Positions 21,203 to 24,600 of a stretch of 24,600 nt of DNA are shown here, piece after piece. Location: the NCBI GenBank assembly GCA_964353745.1, contig CAYGWD010000015.1, positions 1 through 24,600 of the forward strand, read 5' to 3'. The translations under genes and the position numbers were made by a program. The notes under the pieces are model-generated. The model had not been told where the DNA came from and ran no database searches. It saw only the letters and a program-made list of their open reading frames with translations. This stretch comes from CS1-C013 sp964353745. Its GTDB lineage: Archaea; Aenigmatarchaeota; Aenigmatarchaeia; Aenigmatarchaeales; Aenigmatarchaeaceae. Numbering within the stretch: the stretch's first letter is position 1; each line of letters opens with the position of its first letter.

Positions 21203-22540
21203 TTATGGCAAAAGACGATCAGTATCCCTTGTAAATAGGGTAGACTCTCTGATGTTATCAAGGTTCAAAAGCTTCATTGTAAATCTCTCTAACCCCAAAC
21301 AAAAGCCTCCCATTGAAGGGGCTCCATATTTGAAAAAATCGGTAAACCATGAAAAATTCTTTAAATTAAGCTTTTTATCTTTTACATTTTTAACCAGCTC
21401 TTTATGCCTATGTTCTCTCTGCCCGCCTGAAGACATTTCCAATCCTTTGTATATCAGATCTACACTTCTTGCATATTTAGGTTCTTCATCAACTCTCATG
21501 ACATAGAATGGTTTCAGGCTGAAAGGAAATCTGTTTATGAAATAAAAATCATTATCATACTTTTCTTTGACATAGCCTGCCAAAAGGCTTTCCGCTTCTC
21601 TGTTTAAATCATCTCCATCCTTGATATTCAGGCCCAGCTTTCTTAGGATATTGTAAATTTCAGGGAATCTCAATTCTGGAAAGGGCTGTTTGGGTATTGT
21701 TATTTTTTTGTTTAAAATTTCCAATTCTTTTTGGCAATTTTCAATGACAAATCTTATTCCTTCAACAATGAGTTCTTCTTCCAATTTCATTACATTGATT
21801 TCATCTCTTATGAAACCTATTTCAGGTGCCAAGCCTCTGTGCTCGCATAAATGAAAAGTAGTATGGGATTTTTCTGCTCTCCAATTGGGGCCTAAATCAA
21901 ATATTTTGTCAAACCCTGAGATTATTACTAGTTCTCTGTGCAGCTGTGGATCCTGCCTGAGAAATGCTTCCTTGTCAAAATAAGGAACAACAAAAACATC
22001 CGACCCTCCTTCAGAAGATGACCCCATCAAGCAAGGAGTGAAAACCTGCATAAATCCTTTTTTGTATAAAAAGTTTTGCATTCCCTCAACTAATTTAGAT
22101 TGAATCTTGAATATGGCCATTACTTCAGGCTTTCTCAAGTCAAGAGGTCTCTGATCTAGCCTTGTTTCCAATAAAGCAGGTGTCTTCCTAGTCTCCATTT
22201 CCAAAGGCAAAGGTTTTTCAGCAACATTAATGATTTTAACGTCAATTGGTTTTATCTCTCTTCCTCCAGGAGCCTCTTTATTTTCTTTAACTATTCCTTT
22301 AACAGCTACAACATCTTCTCTCCCAAGAGTTTCAATCTTCCCTATAACATCTGATATAGTCTCTCCCTCTTTTGCAGTTATTTGGATAAAACCTTCTCTG
22401 TCAGCTAATTTAATGAATTTCAATTTCCCTATGTCTCTTAATTCTCTAACGAAACCCATAACAATAACTTCCTGATTGTCCATTTCGGGAATAACTTCCT
22501 TAGAATAATGAGTCCTTTGCCACTCTCCCAATTCTTCCAT
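21203..22540 (-). CDS. aspS: class II aspartyl/asparaginyl-type tRNA synthetase
   Basis: This 445-residue protein has an N-terminal OB-fold anticodon domain (VIVMGFVRELRDIGKLKFIK, about residues 20-110), then the class II core. Motif 2 is FDLGPNWRAEKSHTTFHLCE at 214-233. Motif 3 is GGFCLGLERFTMKLLNLDNI at 411-430, ending in FTRDTDRLLP as in archaeal AspRS. Archaeal AspRS usually has RHLNE in motif 2; here the Arg is F229. The QSPQLYKQ-type loop reads RQDPQLHRE. So it is AspRS-like but with altered active-site neighbours. It may charge Asp, or be non-discriminating on tRNA-Asp and tRNA-Asn. A GGTG motif 5 nt before its ATG and an 8-nt gap place it in an operon after the small membrane gene. 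Confidence 0.85.
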   Translation of the reverse strand: MEELGEWQRTHYSKEVIPEMDNQEVIVMGFVRELRDIGKLKFIKLADREGFIQITAKEGETISDVIGKIETLGREDVVAVKGIVKENKEAPGGREIKPIDVKIINVAEKPLPLEMETRKTPALLETRLDQRPLDLRKPEVMAIFKIQSKLVEGMQNFLYKKGFMQVFTPCLMGSSSEGGSDVFVVPYFDKEAFLRQDPQLHRELVIISGFDKIFDLGPNWRAEKSHTTFHLCEHRGLAPEIGFIRDEINVMKLEEELIVEGIRFVIENCQKELEILNKKITIPKQPFPELRFPEIYNILRKLGLNIKDGDDLNREAESLLAGYVKEKYDNDFYFINRFPFSLKPFYVMRVDEEPKYARSVDLIYKGLEMSSGGQREHRHKELVKNVKDKKLNLKNFSWFTDFFKYGAPSMGGFCLGLERFTMKLLNLDNIRESTLFTRDTDRLLP

Positions 22541-22548
22541 AAGAGCAC

Positions 22549-22827
22549 CTAAAGATTACCAAAGGGCGGATTGAAAAATATTATCCATGTTATGAACCAA
22601 ACGAAAAGATATATCCAACCACCATTGGACAAAAACCACTTGAATTCCTTGTCTATCTTAAATAATCTTTTACTAACCTCAGCTGTTATTACTAGAAATA
22701 TCAAGGCAAGGCTTATTGCCACATAATTTCCTGCTTCTCCATAAATGCTTCTACCAAACTGACTCAAGTAACCTATTATTATTCCGACGATTACGTACAC
22801 TAACATTGTTTTTGTTTCTAGCTTCAT
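22549..22827 (-). CDS. small membrane protein upstream of the synthetase gene (92 aa)
   Basis: This 92-residue protein begins MKLETKTMLVYVIVGIIIGY, has a second hydrophobic segment near residues 34-48 (VAISLALIFLVITAEV), a FKWFLSNGGWIYLFVWFITW stretch and ends FNPPFGNL, so about three helices. A strong AGGAGGAT ribosome binding site precedes ATG 22827, which therefore wins over an upstream in-frame ATG at 22881. A GAATTTATATATT box lies about 34 nt upstream. The pattern resembles small archaeal DUF membrane proteins of unknown role. It is the first gene of the synthetase operon. Confidence 0.7.
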   Translation of the reverse strand: MKLETKTMLVYVIVGIIIGYLSQFGRSIYGEAGNYVAISLALIFLVITAEVSKRLFKIDKEFKWFLSNGGWIYLFVWFITWIIFFNPPFGNL

Positions 22828-22856
22828 GTTATCCTCCTTATTTATTGAGTATAGTA

Positions 22857-22866
22857 ATATATAAAT
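22857..22866 (-). promoter_or_regulatory. TATA box of the membrane protein-aspS operon
   Basis: ATTTATATAT on the minus strand is centred about 34 nt before ATG 22827. A short leader holding the AGGAGGAT site follows. Confidence 0.5.
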
Positions 22867-22890
22867 TCTTAAAGGTTTCATTCTTGAATT

Positions 22891-23493
22891 TCAAATATTT
22901 GTTAAATCATAAAGTTCATTAAAATTGTTTGATACAGGATCATTATTAACATTTTTAATTAAATCAGATTTATGAAAACCCCAGCTAACACCAATAAATT
23001 TCATTCCTATAGTTTTAGCTGCTAATGCATCTTCTTTTGCGTCTCCAACATATAAACAATTCTTTATTTCTGAGCTAAGTTTTTTAACAGCTATCTCTAA
23101 ACATTTAGGATTAGGTTTAATTTCTCTTGCATCCTCTAGCGTGACATAAGCATCAAAAAAATTAGATAGTTTAGTTTTAGTTAAATCATTCATCAATCTT
23201 TTAAAATCTGCAGACGTAGCAACAGCTAATTTATGTCCGTCTCTAATTTTTAGAAGATATTCTTTTGCGCCTGAGAATAATTGTGAATCTACAGATTGTT
23301 CTACAAATATTCTTCTCCATTCAGCATCAGAAAATTTTGGTATGTTTGCCTCTTTTATGAATTTTTTCCAGTTTGGAGTATATAATTTTCTTATTTCTTC
23401 AACCGGTCTTCCTGATATTACTGAATATGTTTTGAGAACTGCTCCCATACTGTTGTATAACGTACCATCCCAATCAAGAATAATGCATCTCAT
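22891..23493 (-). CDS. HAD-superfamily phosphatase
   Basis: This 200-residue protein shows all four HAD motifs. Motif I is ILDWDGTLY (nucleophile D7, acid D9). Motif II is AVATSADF. Motif III is the Lys in EIKPNPK, and motif IV is YVGDAKEDALAAKTIGM. A small helical cap (about residues 15-75) lies between motifs I and II, as in phosphoglycolate phosphatase-like subfamily I members. The substrate is not predictable. It has its own promoter in the region shared with dph6. Confidence 0.88.
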   Translation of the reverse strand: MRCIILDWDGTLYNSMGAVLKTYSVISGRPVEEIRKLYTPNWKKFIKEANIPKFSDAEWRRIFVEQSVDSQLFSGAKEYLLKIRDGHKLAVATSADFKRLMNDLTKTKLSNFFDAYVTLEDAREIKPNPKCLEIAVKKLSSEIKNCLYVGDAKEDALAAKTIGMKFIGVSWGFHKSDLIKNVNNDPVSNNFNELYDLTNI

Positions 23494-23509
23494 AATGATT
23501 TTTCAGTAG

Positions 23510-23524
23510 ATTAAATTATTAAAG
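23510..23524. promoter_or_regulatory. shared divergent promoter of the HAD gene and dph6
   Basis: ATTAAATTATTAAAG is centred about 24 nt from the HAD ATG (23493) and about 30 nt from the dph6 ATG (23547). Both strands read as TATA-like boxes, so a bidirectional leaderless promoter is likely. Confidence 0.45.
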
Positions 23525-23546
23525 GTTTGGAAGATATCATATTTTT

Positions 23547-24227
23547 ATGAATCTTGGAGTTTTGTTTTCAGGAGGTAAAGACTCTTGCCTGGCATTGAGC
23601 AAGGCAATGAAAGAGCATGAGATAGTTTGTTTGATTAGCATTATTTCTAAAAATGAAGAGAGCTTTATGTTTCACACCCCGAACATACACATCACAAAGA
23701 TGCAGGCCGAAGCAATTGGGATACCTTTGATTAGCGTTTTCACAGAAGGCAAGAAGGAAGATGAGCTTGAAGATTTGGAAAAAGCTGTTGAAAAAGCAAA
23801 AAAGAAATATGCTGTTGAAGGCATAGTGACTGGTGCAGTGAGAAGTATCTACCAATCATCAAGAATACAGAGAATATGCAAAAATCTTGATTTGTGGTGC
23901 TTTAATCCTTTATGGCTAATGGATGAAATTGAATTGCTTAACCAAGTAGTCGATAATGGAATAAAGGCAATAATCTCAGGAGTTTTCGCCTTTCCATTGG
24001 AGAAAGAAATGCTTGGAAAGATTATAGACAAAGAAATGATAAAAAAACTGAAAATCCTGAAGGAAAAGTATTCTATTAATCCTGCAGGCGAGGGCGGTGA
24101 ATTGGAGACCACTGTCCTTGACGCTCCTTTATTCAAGAAAAGAATAGAAATCGACGATTTCGAAATTAAATATGAAAATTACTCAGGAGTTTTTGAAATA
24201 ACAAAAGCAAAGTTGATTGAAAAATGA
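23547..24227 (+). CDS. dph6: diphthine-ammonia ligase Dph6 family (PP-loop ATPase)
   Basis: This 226-residue protein has an N-terminal PP-loop SGGKDS (8-13) in an adenine-nucleotide alpha-hydrolase fold. Downstream is GIVTGAVRSIYQSSRIQRIC, and then LDLWCFNPLWLMD, both characteristic of the family. The C-terminal NPAGEGGELETTVLDAPLF is the family's closing motif. In eukaryotes and archaea Dph6 performs the last, ATP-dependent amidation that turns diphthine on elongation factor 2 into diphthamide. Length is typical for archaea. The start is supported by the TATA-like box in the shared promoter region. Confidence 0.92.
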   Translation: MNLGVLFSGGKDSCLALSKAMKEHEIVCLISIISKNEESFMFHTPNIHITKMQAEAIGIPLISVFTEGKKEDELEDLEKAVEKAKKKYAVEGIVTGAVRSIYQSSRIQRICKNLDLWCFNPLWLMDEIELLNQVVDNGIKAIISGVFAFPLEKEMLGKIIDKEMIKKLKILKEKYSINPAGEGGELETTVLDAPLFKKRIEIDDFEIKYENYSGVFEITKAKLIEK

Positions 24228-24285
24228 TTCTTACAATTAGTATATGTTACAAAAATTTATAGAAAAATAGTTAACTGCGAATTAA

Positions 24286-24345
24286 ATGATTAAACTGGAA
24301 CGAGGTTATTCATACTCACGCCATGTACAACTTCTTGGAGTTTGA
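24286..24345 (+). CDS. putative 19-aa micro-ORF
   Basis: The frame MIKLERGYSYSRHVQLLGV begins at an ATG 27 nt downstream of the centre of TTTATAG (24256-24262), the leaderless spacing seen elsewhere in this window. It lies in a 209-bp gap otherwise without genes. The frame may be chance, a gene remnant, or sit on a small RNA. The rest of the gap holds nothing I can identify except a CCTGATTTTTAC stretch (24357-24368) resembling part of the interspersed repeat. Confidence 0.2.
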   Translation: MIKLERGYSYSRHVQLLGV

Positions 24346-24436
24346 CTGAAAATCGCCTGATTTTTACCTGTCAATAAAATAATATGCGTATTGACTATTT
24401 ATTGATATGATATTGAGGGGGTATTGATTTGGATAA

Positions 24437-24600
24437 TTATCGCTTTAAATCAATCAAATAAACACCGTCAAGAAATGTACCTATATCTCCAAGAAAACTC
24501 TTATCATATCTCCAAGGTTCTTTCGATTCCCCAACTTTATTCATGCCAACTTTTTGATGTGCTTTTATAGAGGCTTCATTTTTCATGCCTAGAGGTTTTC
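24437..24600 (-). CDS. C-terminal end of a GNAT acetyltransferase
   Basis: The last 53 codons of a minus-strand gene entering from the right edge. The visible part includes LGMKNEASIKAHQKVGMNKV, matching the N-x-x-S-x-x-x-x-x-K-x-G-[FM] acetyl-CoA-binding motif B of GNAT enzymes. A region with YDKSFLGDIGTFLDGVYLID and a stop at 24437-24439 follows. The N-terminal part, and so the substrate class, is outside the window. Confidence 0.65.
   Translation of the reverse strand, partial: KPLGMKNEASIKAHQKVGMNKVGESKEPWRYDKSFLGDIGTFLDGVYLIDLKR

Noticed and set aside
24286..24361. C/D box small RNA in the gap before the GNAT gene
   Set aside because: An ATGATTA and two CTGA boxes exist, but no proper C' and D' pair or terminal stem is present at the right spacing.

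Overview
This 24.6 kb window reads as a chromosomal segment of an AT-rich archaeon with a compact genome. The archaeal assignment rests on several genes: a geranylgeranyl-reductase-type flavoprotein for isoprenoid lipid saturation, a Dph6-type diphthine ligase, an archaeal-type Asp/Asx-tRNA synthetase, a cyclic-2,3-diphosphoglycerate-synthetase-like GTPase and an OB-fold RPA-like protein. The expression signals agree: TATA-like boxes (TTTAAA, TTTATATA) lie about 24-28 nt before many start codons, giving leaderless genes, while distal operon genes carry GGTGA-type ribosome binding sites. The Cys-rich, sequon-rich surface protein with MopE-like motifs and a C-terminal KRRKEKN anchor, together with many tiny membrane or zinc-ribbon proteins, recalls DPANN lineages (Woesearchaeota, Pacearchaeota or Aenigmarchaeota-like). 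That phylum placement is inference.

Layout. 1-1.8 kb: a truncated gene, two unknown proteins read divergently from a promoter region with dyad repeats, an OB-fold protein and a bipolar basic/acidic protein. 1.8-4.5 kb: a SpoIIM-family membrane protein, tRNA-Pro(CGG) and a large anchored surface protein. 4.5-7.9 kb: a thymidylate block made of thyX, a 52-aa membrane protein, glyA (SHMT), a Nudix hydrolase on the other strand, and tmk. SHMT supplies methylene-folate, ThyX makes dTMP and Tmk phosphorylates it. 7.9-9.9 kb (minus strand): a membrane-anchored ArsR-like regulator, then an operon of a degenerate Nudix protein, a DUF5680 protein and scpB.

9.9-13.3 kb is the most accessory-looking part: short genes (a zinc ribbon, a 26-residue basic ORF, a 2-TM protein, an NYN-domain nuclease with a Cys cluster, a CxxC-x17-CxxC protein, LemA and a small membrane protein). 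It also holds five of the six copies of a 17-21 nt interspersed repeat (consensus CTTAAATCCTGATTTTT, all in one orientation) and a strong 39-nt hairpin before the NYN gene. 13.3-18.6 kb: scpA with a zinc-ribbon membrane protein, the cPGS-like GTPase read divergently from a perfect 14-nt palindromic promoter, an unknown protein, and an SMC of only 825 residues, with arms about half the usual length. ScpA, ScpB and SMC are all here but in three separate transcription units.

18.6-21.2 kb: an SBF-type transporter, then a translationally coupled set of 2[4Fe-4S] ferredoxin, small membrane protein and geranylgeranyl reductase, which looks like a lipid-reduction module. 21.2-24.6 kb: an Asx-tRNA synthetase behind a small membrane protein, a HAD phosphatase, dph6 and the C-terminal end of a GNAT acetyltransferase running off the right edge. 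No insertion sequence, CRISPR array, prophage or rRNA was seen, and there is no gene-free stretch longer than about 210 bases.
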